Origin: Luteibacter jiangsuensis | GTDB lineage: Bacteria; Pseudomonadota; Gammaproteobacteria; Xanthomonadales; Rhodanobacteraceae | Length of the DNA stretch: 64,000 bases | Reading direction: 5' to 3' | Assembly: GCF_030812295.1 (NCBI RefSeq) | Contig: NZ_JAUSSK010000001.1 | Span: 1,171,194 to 1,235,193 of the forward strand | In this document: piece after piece, positions 18,618 through 26,196 of the stretch | How the letters are laid out: each line of letters opens with the position of its first letter | How positions within the stretch are numbered: position 1 is the stretch's first letter | Position numbers and translations under genes: made by a program | Notes under the pieces: model-generated | Database searches by the model: none | Told to the model about the DNA's origin: nothing | Seen by the model: only the letters and a program-made list of their open reading frames with translations

Positions 18618-19886
18618 ATGGCTCCCATGCGAAACCTGCGCCTCCCGCTTGCCATCATGTCGCTTTTCGTTGCGACGCCCGCTGTCCTGCCGACCTCCAG
18701 CGCCTATGCCTCGGACCACCTCGATACGCCCACGGTCACCGCCGATCCGCGTGCGGACATCGGCGACCTCTACGCCTGGACCTCCGCGGACGGCCATCAT
18801 CTGAACCTGGTGATGACGATCGTCGGCCATAGCTTCTCCGACGCCATCGGCTATACCTTCCACGTCGGCAGCGGCAAGGTCTTCGGCGCCACGAGCACGA
18901 CCACCGACGTGACCTGTCGTTTCAGCGCCTCGTACACCGCCGATTGCACCGCCGCCGATGAACGTGCCTCTGGCATGGTCGACGCGGCGAGTGGCTTCGC
19001 GTCGAATAGCGGGCGCCTCAAGGCATTCGCAGGCCGTCGCGACGATCCCTTCTTCAATAACGTGAGGGGGTCCCGAAGCGCGTTCGACGTGGCAGCGCGT
19101 GCTCTCGAACATGGGGCGCCGGTCGATGCCGACGGATTTCCGCAGTTCGATGCCGCCACGGTGGCTTCGATCCGCAAGGAGTGGCACCAGACCGGCGGTG
19201 GCCCGGGCCAGAATTTCCTCGCGGGATGGACGCCCGCGTGCATCGTCATCACGATCGATCTCGGACTGGTGAATGGCGGCGGCCCGCTACTCGCGGTGTG
19301 GGGAGAGACCGCGTCGCCGCACGGCCGCATCGACCGCGCAGGACGGCCGCTCACCGGCAACGCCTTGCTGTCGCCACTCGACGAAGCCAGGGGCGACCGC
19401 CTCAAGGAACGCTACAACCGTGCCGAGCCTTCGAGGGCCGCGCAGTTCATCGGCGACATCCAGCGCACGCTCGGCCTCTACGATGGCTACGACGGCGTGC
19501 GCGGAAACCAGTGGCTCGCCGACATGCATGCGGCGCCGGGATTCCGCTATCGCCGGCTGGCGACGTTGTTGGCCGACGATCGGTTATGGGTGAACAGTGC
19601 CTCGCCGAGGTGCACGCAACTCTTTGCGGTCGAGTTGGCCCGGCTCTCGGGACGTCGCGATTTCGCCGTCGACTGTGGTGGCCGTACGCCGAACTACGAT
19701 GCGTCGAACCTCTACCGTTCACTGCTTGCGGCCGGCGACCTGGGCAGCATCGACGACGGCGTGCATCACGACGATCGCCCCCATTCCACGACACGATTCC
19801 CGTTCCTCGCGGCGGCAGTCAACACCAGCCCCGCGTACACCGCGCCGACCGCGGCTTCCAGCGCGGCGGCCGACTACCATGAATGA
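18618..19886 (+). CDS. DUF4331 family exported protein
   Basis: A 422-residue protein with a signal peptide (LPLAIMSLFVATPAVLPTSS) followed by SDHLDTPTVTADPRADIGDLYAW, split here as the recognisable opening of DUF4331 proteins: a DH-x-D-x-P motif and a DI-x-D-x-Y/F-x-W/F motif. The function of the family is unknown. A second ATG at 18627 is an equally possible start. It is the first gene of a tight four-gene cluster; its last 8 bp overlap the HupE/UreJ gene. Confidence 0.82.
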   Translation: MAPMRNLRLPLAIMSLFVATPAVLPTSSAYASDHLDTPTVTADPRADIGDLYAWTSADGHHLNLVMTIVGHSFSDAIGYTFHVGSGKVFGATSTTTDVTCRFSASYTADCTAADERASGMVDAASGFASNSGRLKAFAGRRDDPFFNNVRGSRSAFDVAARALEHGAPVDADGFPQFDAATVASIRKEWHQTGGGPGQNFLAGWTPACIVITIDLGLVNGGGPLLAVWGETASPHGRIDRAGRPLTGNALLSPLDEARGDRLKERYNRAEPSRAAQFIGDIQRTLGLYDGYDGVRGNQWLADMHAAPGFRYRRLATLLADDRLWVNSASPRCTQLFAVELARLSGRRDFAVDCGGRTPNYDASNLYRSLLAAGDLGSIDDGVHHDDRPHSTTRFPFLAAAVNTSPAYTAPTAASSAAADYHE

Positions 19887-20487
19887 TCCGCGTGCGTCGT
19901 TCGTTGTTCTCGCCTCCGTCGCGGCGGTGACGTTGTCGTACGCCGACCCAGCCATGGCGCATGCCGGTACCGGGTTGGCAGGTGGCTTCGGCGCCGGTTT
20001 CGCACATCCCTTCGGTGGCATGGACCACCTGCTCGCCATGGTGTCGGTGGGACTGTGGGGTGCTGTTCTCGGCGAACCCCTGGTGTACCTGTTGCCGATG
20101 GTCTTTCCAGGCGTGATGGTGCTGGGTGCCGTGTTCGGCATGGTCGGCGTACCGTTGCCACCCGTGGAATGGGGCATCGCGCTTTCGGTGTGCGCACTTG
20201 GCCTTTGTGTCGCCTGCGCACTCCGACCCCGCGTGGGCATGGCGATGATCGTCGTCGCCGTGTTCGGCCTCTTCCATGGGTACGCACATGGCAAGGAACT
20301 GCCTTCAGCGGCGGACCCGATCGGCTACAGCACGGGGTTCGTACTGGCGACGGGCTCGCTGCACGTCCTGGGCATCGGGCTCGGCGTGGTCGCGCGATGG
20401 CCGCGGGGCATGCGGGCACTGCGCGCTGTCGGCGTCGGTATCGCCGTGACGGGCGCCCATTTCGTCGTGCAGGCAGCCAGGGCATGA
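19879..20487 (+). CDS. HupE/UreJ family metal transporter
   Basis: A 202-residue membrane protein with a signal peptide ending near MAHAG and about six hydrophobic helices. The family hallmark GFAHPFGGMDHLLAM is at the N-terminal helix and GLFHGYAHGKELP in a later one. These His/Asp residues are the likely Ni/Co ligands. HupE/UreJ proteins move nickel (or cobalt) for hydrogenases and ureases, but neither enzyme is seen here. It overlaps the upstream DUF4331 gene by 8 bp and the downstream small gene by 4 bp. Confidence 0.88.
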   Translation: MNDPRASFVVLASVAAVTLSYADPAMAHAGTGLAGGFGAGFAHPFGGMDHLLAMVSVGLWGAVLGEPLVYLLPMVFPGVMVLGAVFGMVGVPLPPVEWGIALSVCALGLCVACALRPRVGMAMIVVAVFGLFHGYAHGKELPSAADPIGYSTGFVLATGSLHVLGIGLGVVARWPRGMRALRAVGVGIAVTGAHFVVQAARA

Positions 20488-20705
20488 ACGGAATGCATGC
20501 ATCGCTAGCGTTTCTCTCGCTCGCCGTCGGCCTCGTGGTGGCGCTGACCAGCGTGATCGTGGCACGTCACCAGCCATCGAGGTACCGCGGCGTGCGCATG
20601 GCATTGCGGGTCGTGGCGAGTTGGTTCCTCGCGATCGCCCTGCTCGTCGCGACGCTCTCGTTCCTACCCGTCACCCCGGGCTACGAGCCCGATCACCTCG
20701 AATAG
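20484..20705 (+). CDS. Small two-helix membrane protein in the metal cluster
   Basis: A 73-residue protein with two hydrophobic segments (roughly residues 5-25 and 41-62) and an acidic C-terminal end. I do not recognise a family. It begins in the stop codon of the HupE/UreJ gene (ATGA) and ends 8 bp before the DUF4198 gene, so it belongs to the operon. It may be an accessory subunit of the transporter; that is inference from position. Confidence 0.65.
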   Translation: MNGMHASLAFLSLAVGLVVALTSVIVARHQPSRYRGVRMALRVVASWFLAIALLVATLSFLPVTPGYEPDHLE

Positions 20706-20713
20706 GCCTGACC

Positions 20714-21550
20714 ATGCCTCGTCATTGTCCACGGCTGGGGGGTCGCTTCTGCGTGTCGACGCTGATAGTCGCCACGGGTACGGTGCATGCCCACGATTTC
20801 TGGGTGCAACCCCAGGCGTTCCAGGTGCAGCCCGTGCAAGCGACACCTCTCACGTTACAGGTCGGCCACGGGCCCTACCGCCAGCGTTCGCCCATCGCGC
20901 TACAACGCATCGTGCGATTCCAGGTCACCGGTCCTTCGGACCGGAGCGTGGATCTTCACGGCGCGCTACACCTGGGAGACGTGGCCGGCGACGGTGACGT
21001 CGCGCTGCCGCGGGCGGGCACCTATCTGCTTGCCCTGGAAACCGACAACCGCGCGCAGAGTCATCTCCCCTCGTTGCGTTTCAACGATTACCTGACGGTG
21101 GAAGGCCTGACGCCCGCATGGGAAAGACGCCGGCGGGAAGGCCGCATGGACGTGGACGAGACGGAAATCTACAGCCGGCATGCGAAGGCGATCATGCAAT
21201 CCGGGCCATTCGATACCGCGGCACAGGCATCCGTGACGGCACCCCTTGGCCTTACGCTCGAAATCGTTCCGGACATCAATCCATATGCCCTGCCCCGCCC
21301 TCGCACGCTACCTGTGCGTGTGTTCTATCAGGGGCATGCCCTTCCGGGCGCCACGGTGAAATTCACGGACCTCGATCACGACGACGCACCCGTCGAGGTG
21401 CACGTCACCGACGCGGCGGGCCGGGCGTCCTTCGCCATGCCCACCGCGGGACGTTGGTTGCTCAACACGATCTGGATACGCGCCCTGCCGACGGATGCCG
21501 AGGCCGACTATGAAACGGACTTTTCCAGCCTCAGTTTCGGATTCCTATGA
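20714..21550 (+). CDS. DUF4198 family periplasmic protein
   Basis: A 278-residue exported protein: signal sequence ending near TVHA, then HDFWVQPQAFQVQPVQATPL, the typical opening of DUF4198 with its conserved N-terminal His-Asp. A C-terminal Ig-like segment (LPVRVFYQGHALPGATVKF) is like that of NikM/CbiK-type substrate-binding proteins. The family is annotated as a periplasmic part of Co/Ni transport systems, which fits the adjacent HupE/UreJ gene. Its stop overlaps the convergent hydrolase gene by 6 bp. Confidence 0.8.
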   Translation: MPRHCPRLGGRFCVSTLIVATGTVHAHDFWVQPQAFQVQPVQATPLTLQVGHGPYRQRSPIALQRIVRFQVTGPSDRSVDLHGALHLGDVAGDGDVALPRAGTYLLALETDNRAQSHLPSLRFNDYLTVEGLTPAWERRRREGRMDVDETEIYSRHAKAIMQSGPFDTAAQASVTAPLGLTLEIVPDINPYALPRPRTLPVRVFYQGHALPGATVKFTDLDHDDAPVEVHVTDAAGRASFAMPTAGRWLLNTIWIRALPTDAEADYETDFSSLSFGFL

Positions 21551-22552
21551 CATCGCCCAAAGCCGCCGGGCCTCGGCGGCGATGACATCGGGAAATTCTT
21601 CGGGGAAGAAGAGTTTCGCGTTCGGTATGCGGTGCACACCATGCGAGTGCTTGAATGCGTGGTCGAGGTACTCCGCGCTCGCGGGCGAGAAGATGGGATC
21701 GGCCATGCCCCACACGACACGCATCGGTACGGGACTCTGCGCAAGTCGCGGCCCGATGCCCGCCAGCGAGTTTTCCTCCAGCGCCAGCGCGTAAGCATGC
21801 GTGCGCCCGGGATGCGCCACCAGGGGTGCCAGGTACATGTCGATGGCTTCGTCGGTGGGGTGACCCGGATATGTGAAGGTCATGCCACCGAGGCCCTCGG
21901 AGGAGCGCGCCAGCGTCTTGTCCGCCAACCATGGCCGCAGCCAGCGATCGACGTATGTGCCCTCGCGCGACATCGCGATCACCGGTGCCATCGCCGCGGG
22001 TGGGCATTCGTGTTCGGTATCGCAATTGGTCAGCAACAGGCTGCGTACGCGTTGCGGATGGTGTGTCGCCAGCAACTGGGCGACCGCGCCGCCGCTGTCA
22101 TTGGCCACGACATCGGCCCGGGAGATGCCGAGGCTGTCCATGAAAGCCACCAGCATGTCCGCTTGCGCCACGGGCGCCACGCTTTGACCCGGGGCCACCT
22201 CGGTGTATCCCAGGCCGAGGAAGTCGGGCGCGATGCAGCGACGCGCATCCGCCAGCCGTGGCAGCACGCCGCGCCACTGGAATCCGTTGAGCGGAAAGCC
22301 GTGCAGGAAGAGCGCGGCGTCACCACTTCCTTGTTCGACATAGGCGATGTTGCCGAACGACGTGCGGGCGAATGTCCTCGCCGCGTTGAACCGCCGCGCG
22401 TCCATGTCCTCGTTCAAGGCCATCCGGCCCATGCCGGGTGCGCACGCCGCCACCACGCCGGCCGCCAGCATGCCCGCGGCGAGCCTCATGAAAGAACGGC
22501 GGTCGATGTCGATATGCCCATTACCCACGACGATGTCTCCTCTGCCGCCCAC
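21545..22552 (-). CDS. Tat-exported alpha/beta hydrolase with Asp nucleophile
   Basis: A 335-residue protein with a twin-arginine signal (DRRSFMRLAAG, RR at 18-19) and a possible lipobox Cys at AACAPG. The fold is an alpha/beta hydrolase: oxyanion motif HGFP at 84-87 and a nucleophile elbow ANDSGG with Asp152, as in haloalkane dehalogenases and epoxide hydrolases. The acid strand is VVWGMADPIF. The C-terminal site that normally holds the catalytic His reads AKLFFPEEFPD, with Leu where family members have His. It may therefore be inactive or use another residue. The gene is convergent with DUF4198. Confidence 0.78.
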   Translation of the reverse strand: MGGRGDIVVGNGHIDIDRRSFMRLAAGMLAAGVVAACAPGMGRMALNEDMDARRFNAARTFARTSFGNIAYVEQGSGDAALFLHGFPLNGFQWRGVLPRLADARRCIAPDFLGLGYTEVAPGQSVAPVAQADMLVAFMDSLGISRADVVANDSGGAVAQLLATHHPQRVRSLLLTNCDTEHECPPAAMAPVIAMSREGTYVDRWLRPWLADKTLARSSEGLGGMTFTYPGHPTDEAIDMYLAPLVAHPGRTHAYALALEENSLAGIGPRLAQSPVPMRVVWGMADPIFSPASAEYLDHAFKHSHGVHRIPNAKLFFPEEFPDVIAAEARRLWAMS

Positions 22553-22993
22553 CCAGCGGGGCCGGTGAAGCAGACCATGCTGCCGACTCTACGGCTGTCG
22601 GAAAATTTAGGTTCTTGCGTGTTACTGGGTTCGTCCTGTGTCGGGCTCGGCTTCGCCCTCGCGTTCGTTGTGTGCGTGGCGGGGGAGCTGCCGGGCGCCA
22701 CCCTCGGCGCGACGTGTGGAACCGAGGAGCGTCGGGTGAAAAGGCCCGTCAGGGGGCCGGCCTGGACGGCCGGCCGTTTTCGCTGAGCCACGGAGGGCGA
22801 ATCGAAAACCCCGCCCGGCGCGACGGGCGCGACGGGGTGCCAGCCATAGAACACGGCCGCGCAGCGGCTTCCTTTCCCGAGCGACGGTGCAACCGGAGCG
22901 ACGAGGGTGGCGGCCGACGGCTCTGCCTCAGTACCGGCCCGCTGCCGCGGGATCGCCGACAGGGTCGGCTTCCACCAGAAAATTCAGTGGCGG
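22553..22993. other. 441-bp intergenic region with composite repeat pieces
   Basis: No gene is seen. It holds a GGGCTCGGCTTCGCCCTCGC block at 22643-22680 and, further on (22905-22978), a GTGGCGGCCGACGGCTCTGC block ending in a REP-like repeat. Both blocks match parts of the element at 35382-35519. Confidence 0.6.
22951..22978. repeat. REP-like repeat
   Basis: GATCGCCGACAGGGTCGGCT-TCCAC, one base different from the 26094 and 35494 copies. It lies just past the end of the AraC-family gene. Confidence 0.75.
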
Positions 22994-23845
22994 TCAGGTG
23001 CGACGGGTCGAGCGGCGGAAATCCGCGGGGGACTGGCCATAGGCCTGGCGAAAGACGGCCGTGAAATGACTGTGGCTGGAAAAACCCAGATCCGCCGCGA
23101 GGGCCGAGAGATCGTCTTGCGTGGCCATCAGGTCCAGCGCCCGGGCCAGGCGGAGCCGCAATTGGTAGCGATACAGCGGTATGCCTTCCACGCGCTGGAA
23201 TACCTGAGTGAGATACACCGGCGACGCACCGATTTCCACACCGACATCCGCAAGCGACCAGCGGCGCGACACATCGCTGGCCAGCAACACCTTTACCCTG
23301 TCGGCCAAGCGCCGCTGGCCTTGCGTGGCCTCCGGCGCGTGCGAGGTCCGTGGGCCGAGGCTGCGGCCGACCAGGTTCAGCAAAAGGGTCTCCGCCTCCA
23401 GCGGTTCCATCGTCCCCTGCTCCAGCCTGTGGCGGAGCAAAGCCACCATGGCCTGCGCGCCGGGATCGATGCGCCGATGATGCGTGCGGAAGCCGTGTAC
23501 CGGCCCCTGCTCCAGCGAGCTGACGGGCGCGAGTTCCTCCAGCAAAGGCGCGGCCACCTGGACCGAAAGGCTGGCGTCGCTTCCCTCCACCGGATGAGCG
23601 ATCCGGTAGCCCTCGTCGGCATTGAAGAACACCACGTGGTTGGCGTCGGCCACGGCCTGGTCGCGGCCTACGTGGCGCACGTAGAGCCCGCGGTAAGGAA
23701 ACACCAGGTAGGTCGATGCCGCGCATTCCTCGGGGCCGCGATGCGCGCAGCCGCCGTGGCAGACCACGTTCCGCACGGAAACGCTCGCCGTTTCCAGCGA
23801 AGCGTTTACGCTGAGTTCGCTCGCGGTGGGGTCGGACCGGGCCAT
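22994..23845 (-). CDS. AraC family transcriptional regulator
   Basis: A 283-residue protein. The C-terminal third has two helix-turn-helix units: SLADVGVEIGASPVYLTQVF and LSALAADLGFSSHSHFTAVF, ending in the AraC signature YGQSPADFRRS. The N-terminal part is a cupin-like sensor with several Cys and His residues (NVVCHGGCAHRGPEEC), which could bind metal or sense redox. It lies 43 bp downstream of the S46 peptidase gene's stop on the same strand; the target genes are unknown. Confidence 0.88.
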   Translation of the reverse strand: MARSDPTASELSVNASLETASVSVRNVVCHGGCAHRGPEECAASTYLVFPYRGLYVRHVGRDQAVADANHVVFFNADEGYRIAHPVEGSDASLSVQVAAPLLEELAPVSSLEQGPVHGFRTHHRRIDPGAQAMVALLRHRLEQGTMEPLEAETLLLNLVGRSLGPRTSHAPEATQGQRRLADRVKVLLASDVSRRWSLADVGVEIGASPVYLTQVFQRVEGIPLYRYQLRLRLARALDLMATQDDLSALAADLGFSSHSHFTAVFRQAYGQSPADFRRSTRRT

Positions 23846-23888
23846 GGCCGCGAGGATCGCACAGGCGCGCGATCCCCGCGACTGCCGG

Positions 23889-26051
23889 CTATTTCGCCGG
23901 AACGCCCATCTCCTTCAGGAGGTTGTCGGCGTGATCGAGATGGTGCATCACCCACAACATATAGCGCACATCGACCTGGATCGAGCGATTGAGCTTCGGA
24001 TTGAACAGCCAGTCACCACTGACCGACTCCCAGTTGCCGTCGAAGGCGAGACCGACGAGACGGCCCTGCGCATCGAGCGAAGGCGAGCCGGAGTTACCAC
24101 CGGTGATGTCCAGGTCGGCAAGGAAATCGACCGGCAGCGTACCGAGTTTCTTCGAAGCGTAACCGTCGAAGGCCTTCGCCTTGATCGCCTCGATCTCGGC
24201 CTTGGGCGCATTGAACGGCTCTTCACCGGTGTTTTTCTCGACGATGCCCTCGACCGTGGTGAAGGGCGCGTAGCTCACGCCGTCACGCGGGGCGACGCCT
24301 TGCACGTTGCCGAAGGTGACCCGCAGCGAGCTGTTGGCATCCGGATACACCGGCAGGCCCTGCGACTCCTTCCACGCGATGATCGCCTGCATGTAGCGGG
24401 GACGCAGCCGGGCCAGTTCGCCATCGCGGGCATCTTCTTCGTTTTCGATCTTCTTCAACTCCGGCAGCACCGCATTGGCCAGCTTCAGCATGCTGTCGTC
24501 GCTCGCGGCGATCGCCTTCTTGTCGGCCTTGAACCACTTCATGCGCTCGGCCGTGTCGCCCAGTTTGCTGCCCTTGTAGAGCGCCGACACCTTGGCCTGG
24601 ATGGCCGCACGCGTGGATGCGCCGGCGAGCCACGCGTCGAGCGCGGGCAAGCGCTGGTCCTTCGGCAAGCCGACGTAGCGAACGAGCGCGTTGGCCAGCA
24701 GGTCCTGATCGGTCTTCGCGTCGTAGCGGCGCTCCATCTGCTTCAGCGCGCCCTCGATGCGCACCTCGTCGCGCTGCTGGTAACCAGCCTCTCGCTCCAT
24801 GTCCGGCTTGGTGCGTTCGTCGGCCAGGCGTGCGAGGCGTACGCCGCTGGCGAAGAGCTGGGTGCGCGAAACGAGGGCGAGGTCGACATCGCGCTCGCGG
24901 GTAGCCTGGTAGGCGGCGAGCTTGGCCTTGAGTTCGGCGATGTCGGCGACGAGTGCCTGGTTCTCCGCACCGCCCTGCTTCTTCAACCACGCGTCGAGAT
25001 CGGCTTCCTGCTTCTGTTTCACCGCGACCGCATCGGCGCGGCGCAGGCCTTCGAGCTGGCCGCCGAAGTTCTTGAGATAGTTGTTGAGGCCGGCGACGAG
25101 GCTGGCGTATTTCACCGTTACGTCGGGATTGGCCTTGCCGTTCGCGGCGATGGTGTCCAGTTGCTCCTGGTAGAGCTTGATCTGGGTCGGGTACTGCCAG
25201 TCGATCGCACTGCTCACCTCCTGGGCGAGACGGTACCGGTTCGTCCTGCCCGGATAGCCCACGACCATGACATAGTCGCCGTCTTCCACGCCTTGTGGGT
25301 TGAGCTTGATGACGTGCTTGGGATGGTAGGGCACGTTGTCCTTGGAATACGTCGCCGACTTGCCGTCTTTCGACACATAGGCGCGCAGGTAGCTGAAGTC
25401 GCCCGTGTGGCGTGGCCACATCCAGTTGTCGACATCGCCGCCGAACTTGCCGATGGACTCGGGCGGTGCATAAACCAGGCGCACGTCCTTGATTTCGAGC
25501 TGCCTGATCAGCTGGTAGCTGTAGCCGCCGTGGAACGTGTACACATCGCAGCGATATCCATCGGTCTCGCAACCCTTCACCAGCGTTTTCTTGGCGAGGT
25601 CGATGGCGTCGTAGCGTTGCTGGCCGCTCATCGCCGGGGTGAGCTTCGCGGTCACATCCCGGGTGACGTCGCGGATTTCCTCGGTGACGAAGACGCGCAT
25701 GTCGGGGGAACCGGGCAGTTCCTCCGCGAAGGTCTTCGCGAGGAAGCCCTGCTCGATGAGGTTCTTTTCCTTCGTGGAGTTGTACTGCAGTGCACCGTAG
25801 CCGCAATGGTGATTGGTGACGACCAGGCCATCGGGCGAAACGAAGGAAGCCGTACAGCCACCGAGGCTCACGATGGCGCCCATGGGATAGGCGGTGAGGT
25901 CGGTGAGCGTAGCCGGATCGAGCTTCAGGCCGTGCTGTTTCAGCATGGCGGCGATCGTCGGCAACTGGGCCGGCTGCCACATGCCTTCGACGGCATGGGC
26001 GGCGGGGATGAGGCCTGCCGCGAGGGCGGTAGCCAGTAGGGCTCGGCGCAT
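23889..26051 (-). CDS. S46 family dipeptidyl-peptidase, DPP7-like
   Basis: A 720-residue periplasmic serine peptidase with a signal peptide (first 20 residues) and EGMWQPAQLP, the usual mature start. The catalytic His lies in VVTNHHCGYG (residues 78-85) and the catalytic Ser in GGNSGSPSLDAQG near the C-terminus. S46 enzymes (DPP7/DPP11) release dipeptides from oligopeptide N-termini. The residue 18 after the catalytic Ser is Gly, the position that in the family separates DPP7 (Gly, hydrophobic P1) from DPP11. It is paired with a paralogue immediately upstream. Confidence 0.9.
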   Translation of the reverse strand: MRRALLATALAAGLIPAAHAVEGMWQPAQLPTIAAMLKQHGLKLDPATLTDLTAYPMGAIVSLGGCTASFVSPDGLVVTNHHCGYGALQYNSTKEKNLIEQGFLAKTFAEELPGSPDMRVFVTEEIRDVTRDVTAKLTPAMSGQQRYDAIDLAKKTLVKGCETDGYRCDVYTFHGGYSYQLIRQLEIKDVRLVYAPPESIGKFGGDVDNWMWPRHTGDFSYLRAYVSKDGKSATYSKDNVPYHPKHVIKLNPQGVEDGDYVMVVGYPGRTNRYRLAQEVSSAIDWQYPTQIKLYQEQLDTIAANGKANPDVTVKYASLVAGLNNYLKNFGGQLEGLRRADAVAVKQKQEADLDAWLKKQGGAENQALVADIAELKAKLAAYQATRERDVDLALVSRTQLFASGVRLARLADERTKPDMEREAGYQQRDEVRIEGALKQMERRYDAKTDQDLLANALVRYVGLPKDQRLPALDAWLAGASTRAAIQAKVSALYKGSKLGDTAERMKWFKADKKAIAASDDSMLKLANAVLPELKKIENEEDARDGELARLRPRYMQAIIAWKESQGLPVYPDANSSLRVTFGNVQGVAPRDGVSYAPFTTVEGIVEKNTGEEPFNAPKAEIEAIKAKAFDGYASKKLGTLPVDFLADLDITGGNSGSPSLDAQGRLVGLAFDGNWESVSGDWLFNPKLNRSIQVDVRYMLWVMHHLDHADNLLKEMGVPAK

Positions 26052-26093
26052 GAGGGATCTCCTTTGTGTTCCGGGGCGCGTTGGGGTCTCTGG

Positions 26094-26118
26094 GATCGCC
26101 GACAGGGTCGGCTCCCAC
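26094..26118. repeat. REP-like repeat
   Basis: GATCGCCGACAGGGTCGGCT-CCCAC between the two S46 peptidase genes, the same orientation and core as the 22951 and 35494 copies. Confidence 0.75.
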
Positions 26119-26159
26119 CCAGGGACTGTTATAATGTAACGTCAATCCTGACGAATCGA

Positions 26160-26183
26160 CCTCCGGCACGTACGTGCCGGAGG
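26160..26183. repeat. 24-bp perfect palindrome downstream of an S46 gene
   Basis: CCTCCGGCACGT is followed directly by its exact reverse complement. It sits 13 bp after the stop of the DPP11-like gene (minus strand). It could form a terminator stem, but no T-run follows on either strand. Confidence 0.6.
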
Positions 26184-26196
26184 TCACGCTTGCCGC

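Noticed and set aside
23826..26039. A 737-codon open frame on the plus strand opposite the DPP7-like gene
   Set aside because: It mirrors the codon pattern of the true minus-strand S46 gene, matches no family, and has no ribosome site. High GC makes long antisense frames common.
26130..26135. TATAAT on the plus strand between the S46 genes
   Set aside because: No plus-strand gene follows; both neighbours are on the minus strand. A chance match or an antisense promoter cannot be told apart.
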